Shown one piece after another: positions 7,599 to 16,307 of a DNA stretch of 64,000 nucleotides (position 1 is the stretch's first letter; each line of letters begins with the position of its first letter). This stretch comes from an uncultured Alphaproteobacteria bacterium. Lineage in GTDB: Bacteria; Pseudomonadota; Alphaproteobacteria; UBA7985. The notes below the pieces were generated by a model. The model was given only the letters and a program-made list of their open reading frames with translations, searched no databases and had not been told where the DNA came from. Made by a program: the position numbers and the translations under genes. The stretch covers positions 1 through 64,000 of the forward strand of contig CAJQLX010000019.1 of the NCBI GenBank assembly GCA_905479265.1, given 5' to 3'.

Positions 7599-8247
7599 GC
7601 CCCGCGCTTTTGACAATCTGGTCCCGGTATTCTGGCAGTTGTGCAGCGAGGAAACGGAAGCTGCCCGCGAGCATATCTTCGGTTCGACGTTGTTCGGGAA
7701 ACAGATGCAAATGCTGCCAATAGCCGTCCGTCAACGTCTCAAGCCACTCCGCCCCATCCGCAGCACGGGCTGGGTCATTGGGCAACAGATCGCGAAAGAT
7801 GGCTCGGACCACTTCTTGCCGACGGACATCAAAGGCGCTGGTGATTGCAGCGTACTGCGGCGTGAACTTCTGCTCCCCCCAAAAGGCAAACCACACCGAG
7901 AGAATCTCAGGGCTGCAAACCTGCTGGTCGAAGTCAGCCTGAACCAAGGCCACAAGCCGAGATATTGGATCATCACCCACCCGATCTAGAGCCGCGACCC
8001 AGTGGTTTTCATAGGCCATATAGAGGTCGCGCAGCGCTTCGGTCAGCAGGCCATTCTTGGACTTGAAATAGAACACCGCAACGCCCTGCGAAAGCCCTGC
8101 TTCATCGGCGACGGTCGCAAGCGTGGTGCGCTGCAAGCCGTTGTTGACGATCGAACGTCCTGTGGCATCTAGGATCTGCCGCCGGCGGCGCTCTGCGTTT
8201 TCCTTGCGCTCTCGGCGCGGTCGTTTTTCAGGGGGTGCAACAGTCAT
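7591..8247 (-). CDS. TetR-family repressor, BetI-like
   Basis: The 218-residue protein has a basic N-terminal arm, then a helix-turn-helix (about 24-70: RQILDATGRSIV, LATVADEAGLSQGVAVFYFKSKNGLL). The C-terminal domain includes SVWFAFWGE, typical of BetI-type choline/betaine regulators. I start it at the ATG at 8247; an upstream TTG (8256) adds three residues and is less likely. It is divergent from the flavoprotein operon at 8392 with a perfect palindrome in between, and convergent with the Rieske gene, overlapping it by 8 bases. By context it most likely represses the surrounding amine-catabolic genes until a methylated amine or intermediate binds. The ligand cannot be read from sequence. 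Confidence 0.92.
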   Translation of the reverse strand: MTVAPPEKRPRRERKENAERRRRQILDATGRSIVNNGLQRTTLATVADEAGLSQGVAVFYFKSKNGLLTEALRDLYMAYENHWVAALDRVGDDPISRLVALVQADFDQQVCSPEILSVWFAFWGEQKFTPQYAAITSAFDVRRQEVVRAIFRDLLPNDPARAADGAEWLETLTDGYWQHLHLFPEQRRTEDMLAGSFRFLAAQLPEYRDQIVKSAGLT

Positions 8248-8321
8248 GGGGAACAATCAGCTGTAATTTCGCTCCCTGATGTCTTCCACATCTCCCCATG
8301 AGTGTCAGTAGAAAAAATTTG

Positions 8322-8335
8322 TTTGAGCGCTCAAA
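8322..8335. promoter_or_regulatory. Probable TetR/BetI-like operator (perfect 14-bp palindrome)
   Basis: TTTGAGCGCTCAAA is a perfect inverted repeat in the 144-base gap between the TetR gene (start 8247, minus) and the flavoprotein gene (start 8392, plus). Size, symmetry and position fit a TetR-family operator that would control both genes. Imperfect copies occur at 4249-4262 and at 16307-16320. Confidence 0.65.
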
Positions 8336-8391
8336 AAACTTTACGTGCGCCCAATGTTTATCTAGCGTTTTCCTTAGATACGGAGAAATGC

Positions 8392-10029
8392 ATGGGTCAG
8401 CACGATACCTTTGATGCGATTATTGCGGGCTCAGGGCACAACGGCCTGACGACGGCCTGCTACCTTGCCCGGGCCGGGTTGCGCGTGCTGGTCGTTGAAA
8501 AGAACGATTGGATTGGTGGTGCCGCTGTCAGCCGGTCCCTGCACGACGGCTGGACCTACTCTAATTGCTCCTACGTCTGCTCTCTGCTGCGTCGAGAAAT
8601 CATCCGAGATCTAGAGCTTCCCCGCTTCGGTTTGCAGGTCATTCCCTACGAGGGCGGAGCGACCTTTACCCGCGAGGGCGACTATTTCGCCTACTATTCC
8701 GATCATGACGCCCTGAACCGCGAACTGGCCCGCCAGAACCCTCGTGATGTTGATGCCTACGAGCGTTTTTCGCAGGCGGTGATGCGACAGTGTCGGTTCA
8801 TCCGTCCGTTTCTTCTGCGCACAGCGCCTGATCCCACGTCACTGAAGCCGCGCGATCTGAGTGAATTGCTGTATTTGGTGAAGAAAGCCAATGATCTCGG
8901 CGCACGGGAACTGGGCGAGACGCAGCGATTTTGGACCATGTCGATCGCAGATTTTCTCGATGAACACTTCGAAAGTGATTTGGTCAAAGCTCACATCGCG
9001 GGCGGTGGGATCATTGGCACAGGCTTGGGCGTCTATTCCCCCGGTACCGCCTACGTTCTGCTGCATCACTACATGGGCGATGTGGATGGAACCATCGGCG
9101 CGTGGGGGTTCGCACGCGGCGGTATGGGTTCGATCACGCAGGCTTTGGCGGCCAGCTTTGAAAGTTCGGGCGGAACGATTGTTACAGGCTCTGGCATCGA
9201 TCAGTTCCTGACCAAGGGCGGCAAGGTAACGGGCGTCGCGCTTGAAAACGGCGATGTCTATCATGCTTCGGTGGTGGCATCGAACATGGACGTGCGGCGG
9301 ACTTTCATCAATCACACGGCTGAAAGTGACCTCCCCAGCGAATTTGTTACCGCCGTAAAGCGCTTCAAAACGCGGGGATCGAGCGGCAAAATCAACGTGT
9401 CACTGGACCGTTTCCCAACCTTCCCCGCAGCCCCCGACGGCGCACGGTTCCTGAGCGGTGACATGCACTGCTCCACCAGTCTGCAAGAGCTCGAAAAAGC
9501 CTACGATGACTGGAAAGTTGGCCGCTGGTCTCAAGAACCCTATTTCGACATGCTCATCCCAACCCAAATTGACCCGACGATGGCGCCACCGGGTAAGCAC
9601 ATGATGACGGTGTTTGTGCAGTACGCCCCCTATGACCTCGAAGTCGATGGCGTCCGCAGCCCCGACAATTGGAACGAAACCCAGCGACAGGCTTTTGCCA
9701 CCTGTGTCTTCGACAAGATGGAGCAAGCCTGCCCCGGCATACGCGACCACATCCTCCACGCCGAGGTCCGCTCACCCTATGAGTTGGAGCAGGAGGTTGG
9801 TCTGACCGAAGGCAATATTTTCCAAGGCGAGCTGACATTCGACCAGTTGCTCTTTAACCGACCCGTTCCGGGCTATGCGCAGTATCGAACCCCGATTGAC
9901 GGCATGTATCTTGTTGGATCCTCCACCCACCCGGGCGGCGGCGTGATGGGAGCGCCGGGTGCCAATGCGGCCCGCGAGATCCTGCGAGACGTCGGCAAAG
10001 GACAGGCCATGCCTGTCTACACGGATTAA
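8392..10029 (+). CDS. Phytoene-desaturase-like FAD oxidoreductase (first of two)
   Basis: The 545-residue flavoprotein carries a Rossmann FAD site at the N-terminus (FDAIIAGSGHNGLTTACYLARAG, then VVEKNDWIGG) and the C-terminal FAD clamp DGMYLVGSSTHPGGGVMGAPGANAA. This is the layout of the NAD(P)/FAD-dependent oxidoreductases related to phytoene desaturase and PYROXD2. The ATG at 8392 has CGGAG six bases upstream, and the family start motif follows within ten residues. No carotenoid genes are nearby, so a carotenoid role is unlikely. Its place before a second flavoprotein, a GcvT-like protein and an aminotransferase suggests oxidation of an amine intermediate. It is probably first in a four-gene operon controlled by the TetR palindrome. 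Substrate unknown. Confidence 0.9.
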   Translation: MGQHDTFDAIIAGSGHNGLTTACYLARAGLRVLVVEKNDWIGGAAVSRSLHDGWTYSNCSYVCSLLRREIIRDLELPRFGLQVIPYEGGATFTREGDYFAYYSDHDALNRELARQNPRDVDAYERFSQAVMRQCRFIRPFLLRTAPDPTSLKPRDLSELLYLVKKANDLGARELGETQRFWTMSIADFLDEHFESDLVKAHIAGGGIIGTGLGVYSPGTAYVLLHHYMGDVDGTIGAWGFARGGMGSITQALAASFESSGGTIVTGSGIDQFLTKGGKVTGVALENGDVYHASVVASNMDVRRTFINHTAESDLPSEFVTAVKRFKTRGSSGKINVSLDRFPTFPAAPDGARFLSGDMHCSTSLQELEKAYDDWKVGRWSQEPYFDMLIPTQIDPTMAPPGKHMMTVFVQYAPYDLEVDGVRSPDNWNETQRQAFATCVFDKMEQACPGIRDHILHAEVRSPYELEQEVGLTEGNIFQGELTFDQLLFNRPVPGYAQYRTPIDGMYLVGSSTHPGGGVMGAPGANAAREILRDVGKGQAMPVYTD

Positions 10030-10040
10030 GGCGGCCAAGG

Positions 10041-11591
10041 ATGAGCAATACCACTCAAAACTTTGATGCCGTTATCATCGGCGGTGGCCACAATGGCCTC
10101 ACTGCGGCAACGACTTTAGCCCGCAAAGGGCACAGCGTTTGTGTTCTAGAACGCTCCAGCGTCCTTGGGGGTATGATGAGCGTTGGTGGTGCAGAAGCCC
10201 CCTCATTTACCTCTCGGCTGGCTCATTTACTCTATAACCTGAACCCCAAGGTCGAGCGCGAGTTAGGGCTACGGCTCAACGCGCGTAACCTGACCACCGT
10301 GTCGCTTGCCCCTAATGGCGAACACGTCGAGATCGACGGCGGAAAGGCGCGCATGATGGATGGTGCGCTGCATCCAAAAGCAGTGGCCTTCGCCACGCTA
10401 CAGACCCGTCTACAGCGCTTCGCCACGCTGCTTTCGCGCCTATCCCTGCGAACGCCGCCCAAACTCAGCGGCAGCTGGACCGACCCTGAGACCTTTGGGG
10501 AGCTCATGGGCCTTGCCGGCATCGGTCTGGGGCTGAAAGGCATGGGCAAGGTCGAGATGCGCGAGTTTCTGCGTGCGCTGCTGACCAATGTTCACGATCT
10601 CATGGTCGATGATCTGGATGACGGCCCCTTGGCCGGTGCAATGGCTGCTGATGCCGTACGTGGGTCATTTTCTGGTCCCAAAGCTCCGGGGACGCTGTTT
10701 AGCTTGCTGTATCGATTGGGCAATGGGGCCAACCTGCGCGCACCGGTTGGCGGCATGGCTTCGGCTGTGGCAGCCTTCGAAGATGCGGCAGCCCGGGCCG
10801 GTTGCGTGATCAAGCGCCAAAGCGCGGTTCGATCCGTGCTGGTCCAAGGCGACCGGGTTCACGGTGTGGAACTTGACGACGGCACCGTCATCCATGCAAA
10901 GGCCGTACTGTCGAGCATCGGCCCTCAAGCGACGATAAACCTCGCCGGCATCCAGCATTTTGACGTAGAAATCGCCCGTCGAGCCAAAAACCTCCGGGCA
11001 AAGGGAACAGCCGGAAAGCTCAATTTGCTGCTCAAGGCGCGTCCAGAGTTCAGCGGACTTCCCGCCCCGCTGCACCAAGCGCGCCTGCTGATTGCGCCCA
11101 GTTCCGACTATGTGGAGCACGCGTTTAACCCGGTGAAGTATGGCAGCTTTTCCGAGGCTCCAACGCTGGAAATCCTGCTCCCGAACGCCCACACGCCAGA
11201 AACCCCTCAAACCCTTTCCGCCGTTGTTGGCTATATGCCTCATGATCCGCCGGGCGGTTGGACTGACGCCCTGCGGACCAAGGCGGAACGGCAGATCATG
11301 GCCGTGCTGGAAGCGTATGCGCCGGGCATCGGCGACAGGGTGCAGCACAGCGAATTGCTGACGCCCACGGACATTCAGACCGAAACTGGCGCAGCCGGTG
11401 GGCATTGGCACCATGGCGAAATGGGGATCGATCAGATTCTGAACGTTCGGCCCATCAACGGCATGGCGCATTATCAATGCGGGGTCGAAGGTCTGTATTT
11501 GTGCGGCGCTTCCGCCCATCCCGGTGGTGACATTAATGGCGCACCGGGCCGCAACAGCGCGCTTCAAGCGCTCAAGGACGGAGCGTTGTGA
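10041..11591 (+). CDS. Phytoene-desaturase-like FAD oxidoreductase (second of two)
   Basis: A 516-residue paralogue of the previous gene, with FDAVIIGGGHNGLTAATTLARKGH and VLERSSVLGG at the N-terminus and VEGLYLCGASAHPGGDINGAPGRNSA at the C-terminus. The two proteins are clearly related but diverge in the middle, so they are not a recent duplication. They may form a heteromer or act in sequence. The gene starts 11 bases after its neighbour and its TGA shares one base with the next ATG (TGATG), which suggests translational coupling. An FAD-linked oxidation in the amine pathway is inferred from the company it keeps. Reaction and electron acceptor are unknown. Confidence 0.9.
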   Translation: MSNTTQNFDAVIIGGGHNGLTAATTLARKGHSVCVLERSSVLGGMMSVGGAEAPSFTSRLAHLLYNLNPKVERELGLRLNARNLTTVSLAPNGEHVEIDGGKARMMDGALHPKAVAFATLQTRLQRFATLLSRLSLRTPPKLSGSWTDPETFGELMGLAGIGLGLKGMGKVEMREFLRALLTNVHDLMVDDLDDGPLAGAMAADAVRGSFSGPKAPGTLFSLLYRLGNGANLRAPVGGMASAVAAFEDAAARAGCVIKRQSAVRSVLVQGDRVHGVELDDGTVIHAKAVLSSIGPQATINLAGIQHFDVEIARRAKNLRAKGTAGKLNLLLKARPEFSGLPAPLHQARLLIAPSSDYVEHAFNPVKYGSFSEAPTLEILLPNAHTPETPQTLSAVVGYMPHDPPGGWTDALRTKAERQIMAVLEAYAPGIGDRVQHSELLTPTDIQTETGAAGGHWHHGEMGIDQILNVRPINGMAHYQCGVEGLYLCGASAHPGGDINGAPGRNSALQALKDGAL

Positions 11592-12796
11592 TGACAGATA
11601 CGAGTGCCGCGCGAACTCTCGAAGAAGCGGTTCCATTGGGTTTAATCCCAACAGTGTTCCAACCACGCCTCGAAGCCCTGAGTTCTGCCAAAAGCTGGAT
11701 GGGATGGGCGGGTTATCAATCCGCTGTTGTGATCGAAAATATGGAGTTCGAATACTTCGCCATTCGAAACCAATCCACGCTGTTTGACGTCTCCCCGATG
11801 CACAAATATCGCATCCAAGGTCCAGATGCTGAGGCCATGCTCAACCGCATGATGACCCGCGACGTCCGCAAGATCCGCCCTGGCCGCGTCGGCTATACGC
11901 TATGGTGTGATGAAGAAGGCATGGTCATCGATGACGGCACACTCTTCCGCTTTGGGCCTGACGATTTCCGCCTCTGCTGCCAAGAGCGCATGCTGGGCTG
12001 GGTGCTCGATGCGGCTTGGGGGTTTGATGTTCAGGTTACCGATGAATCTGACACCATCAGTGGCCTCTCGCTCCAGGGTCCAACCAGCTTTTCCATTCTT
12101 AAAGACGCAGGCCTTGACGCTGCCGCTGCGTTGAAGCCCTTTGACCTCGCAGAAATCGAGCCGGGACTATGGATTTCTCGGACCGGCTTCACCGGCGATC
12201 TTGGCTATGAGTTGTGGATGAAGAACGCGGACGGGCTCGCCCTCTGGGATCGGCTGTGGGACGCAGCGCGGGATTGGGGGCTGAAGGCCATCGGTTTCGA
12301 AGCACTCAACCTTGCACGGATTGAAGCGGGGTTTATAGCCGCACAAGTCGACTTTCAGCCCATCCACTCGACCCTCCGCCTCGGACGCGGCAGAACCCCG
12401 CTCGAACTTGGGTTTGAGCGCTTGGTCGATTTCGAAAAAGACCACTTCAATGGCCGTCGCGCGCTCCTTCAGCAGCGCCAAAAAGGCTTGCGCACCCACT
12501 TGGTCAAGATCGAACTGGGCGGCTTTAAGCCCTCAAATGGCGCGCTGCTCTATCATCGAAAAACCAAGGAAGTGGGTCATGTGACCTCCGGCGCTTGGTC
12601 CCCTACGACGAAACGAAACATCGCGCTTGCCGAGCTCAAAGCGCCCTATGGCGGGCAAGTCCAAGACGATCTGTGGGCTGAAATCTATGTCCATGAAGAG
12701 GGCCAATGGGACCGCCGCTTGGTCCCTGTCACGGTCCAAACCAGTCCGTTCTTCTCCCATCCACGCGCGCGTGCGACCCCGCCGCGCCCATTTTGA
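11591..12796 (+). CDS. GcvT/DmdA-family aminomethyltransferase (folate-linked)
   Basis: The 401-residue protein has the GcvT fold signatures FDVSPMHKYRIQGPDAEAMLNRMMTRDV, GYTLWCDEEGMVIDDGTLFRFG, LSLQGPTS and RTGFTGDLGYELWM. The C-terminal barrel includes GHVTSGAWSPT and NIALAEL. GcvT relatives (glycine-cleavage T protein, DmdA, the C-terminal part of dimethylglycine dehydrogenase) pass a methyl or methylene group from an amine or sulfur compound to tetrahydrofolate. Beside two flavoproteins it is well placed to capture one-carbon units released by demethylation. ATG at 11591 overlaps the previous stop by one base; a GTG one codon earlier is possible. True T protein is less likely because gcvH and gcvP are absent. 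Confidence 0.88.
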   Translation: MTDTSAARTLEEAVPLGLIPTVFQPRLEALSSAKSWMGWAGYQSAVVIENMEFEYFAIRNQSTLFDVSPMHKYRIQGPDAEAMLNRMMTRDVRKIRPGRVGYTLWCDEEGMVIDDGTLFRFGPDDFRLCCQERMLGWVLDAAWGFDVQVTDESDTISGLSLQGPTSFSILKDAGLDAAAALKPFDLAEIEPGLWISRTGFTGDLGYELWMKNADGLALWDRLWDAARDWGLKAIGFEALNLARIEAGFIAAQVDFQPIHSTLRLGRGRTPLELGFERLVDFEKDHFNGRRALLQQRQKGLRTHLVKIELGGFKPSNGALLYHRKTKEVGHVTSGAWSPTTKRNIALAELKAPYGGQVQDDLWAEIYVHEEGQWDRRLVPVTVQTSPFFSHPRARATPPRPF

Positions 12797-12820
12797 TCCA
12801 AACGCTGAGGCATTCATACC

Positions 12821-14182
12821 ATGACGCTGTCGAACCAACCTGATGTTGCCACTTTGCATGAATGGGACCGCAACCATCAGCTCCATCCTTGGGCCGCTAT
12901 GGATGCTTGGCGAGGCTACGACAATATTCTCGTAGAACGCGCTCAAGGCATTTATTTGACCGACGACAAGGGTCGAAAGCTGCTCGATGGTCCTGCTGGA
13001 ATGTGGTGCATGCAGATTGGCTATGGCCGCGAAGAAATGGCCAGTGCCATCGCAGACCAAGTCCTCAAACTGCCCTACACGTCGCCGTTTACCAACACGA
13101 CCGAACCGTCGAGCATTCTCGCAAAGAAACTCGCAGACATGGCACCAGGCGACCTGAACAACGTGTTTTTCACCACGGGCGGCTCTACGGCGGTCGATAC
13201 CGCGCTGCGGACCATGCACTTCATGAACAATCGCCTTGGTCGGCCTGATAAGAAAATCGTGCTGGCCCGGGAAAAAGGCTACCACGGGTCCACCTACCTC
13301 GCGCAAACCGTCACGGGCAAAGAACGCGATAAAACGCGTTTTGATACGGAACAACGGCTGGTCCGTTTCCTCCCTGACGTCAATCCTTATCGCCGTCCTG
13401 ACGGGATGAGTGTTGAGCAGTGGTGCGATGAAAAGGTCAGCGATCTTGAGCGTATGATTGCAGAGGTGGGCGCAGACAAAATCGGTGCGTTCATCGCTGA
13501 ACCCATTTTGGCCTCTGGCGGGGTCATTGTTCCACCGCCGGGTTACCACCGCCGCACCTTTGACGTCTGCAAAGCCCACGACATCCTCTACATCTCCGAT
13601 GAGGTCGTCACGGGCTTTGGGCGCTTGGGTGAGTGGTTTGCCTCGGAAACTGTATTCGACATTCAGCCAGACATGATCACCTGCGCGAAAGGCATCACCT
13701 CCGGCTACTTGCCGCTCGGTGCCTGCATCATTTCCGATGCTGTAATGGAAAAATGCGCAGACCCTGACGATCCGGTGCTGTTCTCCAACGGCTATACCTA
13801 TTCCGGGCATCCCGTCGCCTGTGCCGCCGCGCTGAAAAACATCGAAATCTTAGAAGACGAAGGGATCCTTGCCCACGTCAAGGAAATCTCCCCCTACTTC
13901 CAAAAGCGCCTGCGCGCCCTGTCGCGTTTTTCGATCGTTGGCGACGCCAGAGGTATGGGCCTTTTGGGATGTATCGAAGGTAAAGCAGAAAACCTCGAAG
14001 CAGAGCGACAGTTGGGTCAAATGATCGATGACGCCTGCGAAGAACGTGGGCTACTGGTTCGTCCTTTGATCAATATGGCGGTGTTTTCACCCCCACTCAT
14101 CATCACTATCGAGCAAATTGATGAATTGTTTGATATTCTGGAACAAGCTCTTGAGGCCGTTGAACGTCAATTGGGCATGTAA
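12821..14182 (+). CDS. Class III (omega) aminotransferase, PLP-dependent
   Basis: The 453-residue enzyme has the fold-type I class III pattern. The cofactor region includes [15 protein letters not shown] and YHGSTYLA, the strand [16 protein letters not shown] ends in the PLP-pyridine aspartate, and the Schiff-base lysine is K290 in [14 protein letters not shown]. Relatives use putrescine, beta-alanine, taurine or other omega-amines with pyruvate or 2-oxoglutarate. It lies 24 bases after the GcvT-like gene with GCTGAGG upstream, at the end of the flavoprotein operon. There it would remove the amino group left after demethylation, or act on an amine aldehyde precursor. Substrate preference cannot be deduced. 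Confidence 0.93.
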   Translation: MTLSNQPDVATLHEWDRNHQLHPWAAMDAWRGYDNILVERAQGIYLTDDKGRKLLDGPAGMWCMQIGYGREEMASAIADQVLKLPYTSPFTNTTEPSSILAKKLADMAPGDLNNVFFTTGGSTAVDTALRTMHFMNNRLGRPDKKIVLAREKGYHGSTYLAQTVTGKERDKTRFDTEQRLVRFLPDVNPYRRPDGMSVEQWCDEKVSDLERMIAEVGADKIGAFIAEPILASGGVIVPPPGYHRRTFDVCKAHDILYISDEVVTGFGRLGEWFASETVFDIQPDMITCAKGITSGYLPLGACIISDAVMEKCADPDDPVLFSNGYTYSGHPVACAAALKNIEILEDEGILAHVKEISPYFQKRLRALSRFSIVGDARGMGLLGCIEGKAENLEAERQLGQMIDDACEERGLLVRPLINMAVFSPPLIITIEQIDELFDILEQALEAVERQLGM

Positions 14183-14292
14183 TTAAACAAAACAAGACGA
14201 AAGAAGGAGGATTTTAGGGTCCAGTCATTCCCGCCTTAATCAAACAATTTGAGGCTGAGGATCATGGCTGGGGAGGAATTGAAATTAAAACT

Positions 14293-14306
14293 GAGAGAGA
14301 GAGAGA
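14293..14306. repeat. (GA)7 dinucleotide repeat just upstream of the PotD-like gene
   Basis: Seven uninterrupted GA units end nine bases before the ATG at 14316, in the ribosome-binding position. The run itself may serve as a Shine-Dalgarno-like sequence. A change in repeat number would shift spacing and could tune expression, which is speculative. A separate AAGGAGG about 100 bases upstream (near 14205) has no usable start after it. Confidence 0.6.
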
Positions 14307-14315
14307 TAAAAAGAG

Positions 14316-15380
14316 ATGAAACATCTGATGAAAACAGCCCTTGTCGCAATTGGGGCTATGACGATGGTGAGCAGCGCTGCTGTTGCACAAGACTCTGAGC
14401 TGGTTGTGTTTGACTGGGCAGGTTATGAAGATCCTGAGTTCTTCACCGCCTACACTGCCAAGCACGGCATGGATCCAACCTTTACCTACTTCGGTGACGA
14501 AGAAGAAGCGTTCCAAAAGCTTCGTACGGGCTTCCGGGCTGACGTGGTTCACCCATGCTCCCAGTCTGTTCCGAAGTGGATTGAAGCAGGCTTGATCGCG
14601 CCGTTGGACATTTCACGCATCGATCGTTGGGACGAAATCGAAACCTCGTTCCGTGATATTCCAGCCTTCCAGAAAGATGGTGAGTACTACTTCGTTCCCG
14701 TAGACTGGGGCAACACAGCCGCAACCTACAACACCGAGTTGCTCGCCGAAGCTGACATTCAATCCCTTTATGCCTTTGCCGATCCTGTCCATAAGGGCCG
14801 GATTTCACTGCCAGACAACGTAGACGATGCCTATGCATTGGGCTTCCTTGCGATTGGCGTGAAGGATTGGGCGACAGCCACTGAGGCTGAATTCGAAGCC
14901 GCTTCCCAGTTCCTGCGCGATGTTCACCAGAACGTTCGCACTTACTGGTCGGACGGCGCATCCCTTTCGCAGCTTATGCAAAGTGGCGAGGTCTACTTGG
15001 CGTGGGCATGGAACGAGACCTTCTCGACCATGAGCTACGAAGGCTTCCCGATTGCGATGAAGCGGGACACGGACGAAGGCGCTTCTAGCTGGGTTTGTGG
15101 TTACTCCAAGACCACCAACGCACCGGGCTCCGAAGACAAGTTCTATGACTTCATCAACGCGTGGCTTGAGCCGTATACGGCTGAATACATTGTGACATGG
15201 TGGGGCTATGGCCACTCCAATGCTGTCGCAATGGCGGGCATGTCGGAAGCTGATCTTGCGGCCGTTGGTCTGGAGACCAGCGAGAAACTGCGTGCTGGCA
15301 CGCTGTGGCAGGGTCCAGTGCCGTCCGCACTGCGCGAAGCTATGATCGCTGAGTTCGAGTTGATCAAAGCAGGCTTCTAA
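14316..15380 (+). CDS. PotD/PotF-type periplasmic substrate-binding protein
   Basis: The 354-residue product has a signal peptide (1-24, ending AAVAQ) and then ELVVFDWAGYEDPEFF, the start of the spermidine/putrescine-binding family. Other family segments are RADVVHPCSQSVPKWIEAGLIAPLDIS, VPVDWGNTAATYN and VYLAWAWNE, with aromatic and acidic residues suited to a cationic ligand. It would feed the ABC transporter encoded on the other strand (17539-20350), which has no binding-protein gene of its own. In this island the ligand is more likely a methylated amine or betaine than a polyamine, but that is inference. A 133-base leader separates it from the aminotransferase gene, so it may have its own promoter. 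Confidence 0.92.
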   Translation: MKHLMKTALVAIGAMTMVSSAAVAQDSELVVFDWAGYEDPEFFTAYTAKHGMDPTFTYFGDEEEAFQKLRTGFRADVVHPCSQSVPKWIEAGLIAPLDISRIDRWDEIETSFRDIPAFQKDGEYYFVPVDWGNTAATYNTELLAEADIQSLYAFADPVHKGRISLPDNVDDAYALGFLAIGVKDWATATEAEFEAASQFLRDVHQNVRTYWSDGASLSQLMQSGEVYLAWAWNETFSTMSYEGFPIAMKRDTDEGASSWVCGYSKTTNAPGSEDKFYDFINAWLEPYTAEYIVTWWGYGHSNAVAMAGMSEADLAAVGLETSEKLRAGTLWQGPVPSALREAMIAEFELIKAGF

Positions 15381-15406
15381 TCAGCCTTAAAGCACCGTTT
15401 CTAAAC

Positions 15407-15452
15407 GTAAAAAACCGCCCTTCAGCGTCTATTCTGGAGGGCGGTTTTCTTT
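15407..15452. terminator. Bidirectional intrinsic terminator between the PotD-like and methyltransferase genes
   Basis: AAAACCGCCCTTCAG pairs with CTGGAGGGCGGTTTT across an 8-base loop, with an A-run on the left and a T-run on the right. It can stop transcripts from both converging operons. Confidence 0.9.
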
Positions 15453-15475
15453 TCTGAACCAAAGTACGCGGACGC

Positions 15476-16261
15476 CTATGCAGGCCGTTGACCGCGCAGG
15501 TGATGAGGACAGTGCTCGCCCGTGTCCAGCACCACAATCATCTTTTCCCACGTATCAATCAGGCTCTGATGAAATTCCGCGCCAAAGTCCTCAACCAGCC
15601 GCTTGGCACCCTCGCCCTGCAAATACGCCAATTCTTCGCGCGCTAAATCGCGATACCATGGATTGCGGTTGCGCAGTGCCACGCTCTGGAATCCTGCAGC
15701 GACCAAAGCACGCTGATACCGGTCCGGCGACGCCATCGCAAAATCGAGGTCTTCTGCTGCTATGTAGGTCTTCATTTCCGGGCTGGGTTCACCGTCATGC
15801 GACATCAACCAATCTGAAGCCGCAAACCATCCGCCCGGGACCAAAATCCGAAAAACATCCCGGCTCAATGCTTCTTTGTCGGGGATATGGATGATTGAAT
15901 CTTTAGAGAAAACAACATCGAAGCTTTGGTCTTCAAAGGTCAGCGGGCCCGGATCAACCTTGAGGATGCTCACCCGATCGGCCACACCGTCTTTTACGGC
16001 TAATCGCTTTGCAGCGTTGACCACATCGTCTTCGACATCGATGCCAACCACTTCCGCTGCGCCGTGGTCCCTTGCGAGCAAAACGGCTATGGCGCCGGAG
16101 CCGCAACCAATATCCAGCACGCGCTTCCCGCGCAGGTCCAGCCCCTCAATGACACGAGCAACCTCGTCCGGACCACCGGGTGACAGAAACCCCTCACCCC
16201 AAATATCCTCCAGCGTCGCAATGTGCCGGTCGTCATAGTTCATTTCACTGTCAGCGGTCAT
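15476..16261 (-). CDS. SAM methyltransferase, phosphoethanolamine N-methyltransferase-like
   Basis: The 261-residue class I methyltransferase has motif I VLDIGCGSGAIAVLLA (about 49-64), GIDVEDDVVNAA, and FSKDSIIHIPDKEALSRDVFRILVPGGWFAASDWL. The N-terminal IWGEGFLSPGG and the DSIIHI/DWL segments resemble phosphoethanolamine and related amine N-methyltransferases (PMT type). It would add methyl groups from SAM to an amine nitrogen, which is odd next to demethylases. It may build a methylated osmolyte, or act on a different nitrogen of the substrate. ATG at 16261 has GGGAGG about ten bases upstream. It is last in the permease-ATPase-Rieske operon on this strand. Function beyond methyl transfer is uncertain. 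Confidence 0.85.
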   Translation of the reverse strand: MTADSEMNYDDRHIATLEDIWGEGFLSPGGPDEVARVIEGLDLRGKRVLDIGCGSGAIAVLLARDHGAAEVVGIDVEDDVVNAAKRLAVKDGVADRVSILKVDPGPLTFEDQSFDVVFSKDSIIHIPDKEALSRDVFRILVPGGWFAASDWLMSHDGEPSPEMKTYIAAEDLDFAMASPDRYQRALVAAGFQSVALRNRNPWYRDLAREELAYLQGEGAKRLVEDFGAEFHQSLIDTWEKMIVVLDTGEHCPHHLRGQRPA

Positions 16262-16307
16262 GGTGATGGATCCTCCCTTTACCAGCAGCCGCCGCCAAGC
16301 TTCGAAC

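Noticed and set aside
10665-11666. 333-codon open frame on the minus strand
   Set aside because: Antisense to the second flavoprotein gene; no motifs.
12414-12427. TTTGAGCGCTTGGT resembling the TetR palindrome
   Set aside because: It is inside the GcvT-like coding sequence (GFERLV) and lacks the second half-site; used as a caution against over-reading partial matches.
12533-13810. 425-codon open frame on the minus strand
   Set aside because: It lies wholly opposite the GcvT-like and aminotransferase genes, has no recognisable motif and is biased as an antisense shadow of GC-rich coding DNA.
14264-14400. Short upstream frame overlapping the PotD-like start (ATG at 14264)
   Set aside because: It has a GAGG-like site and runs through the GA repeat, but is only about 44 codons, with a Cys-rich ending that is an out-of-frame reading of the signal peptide.
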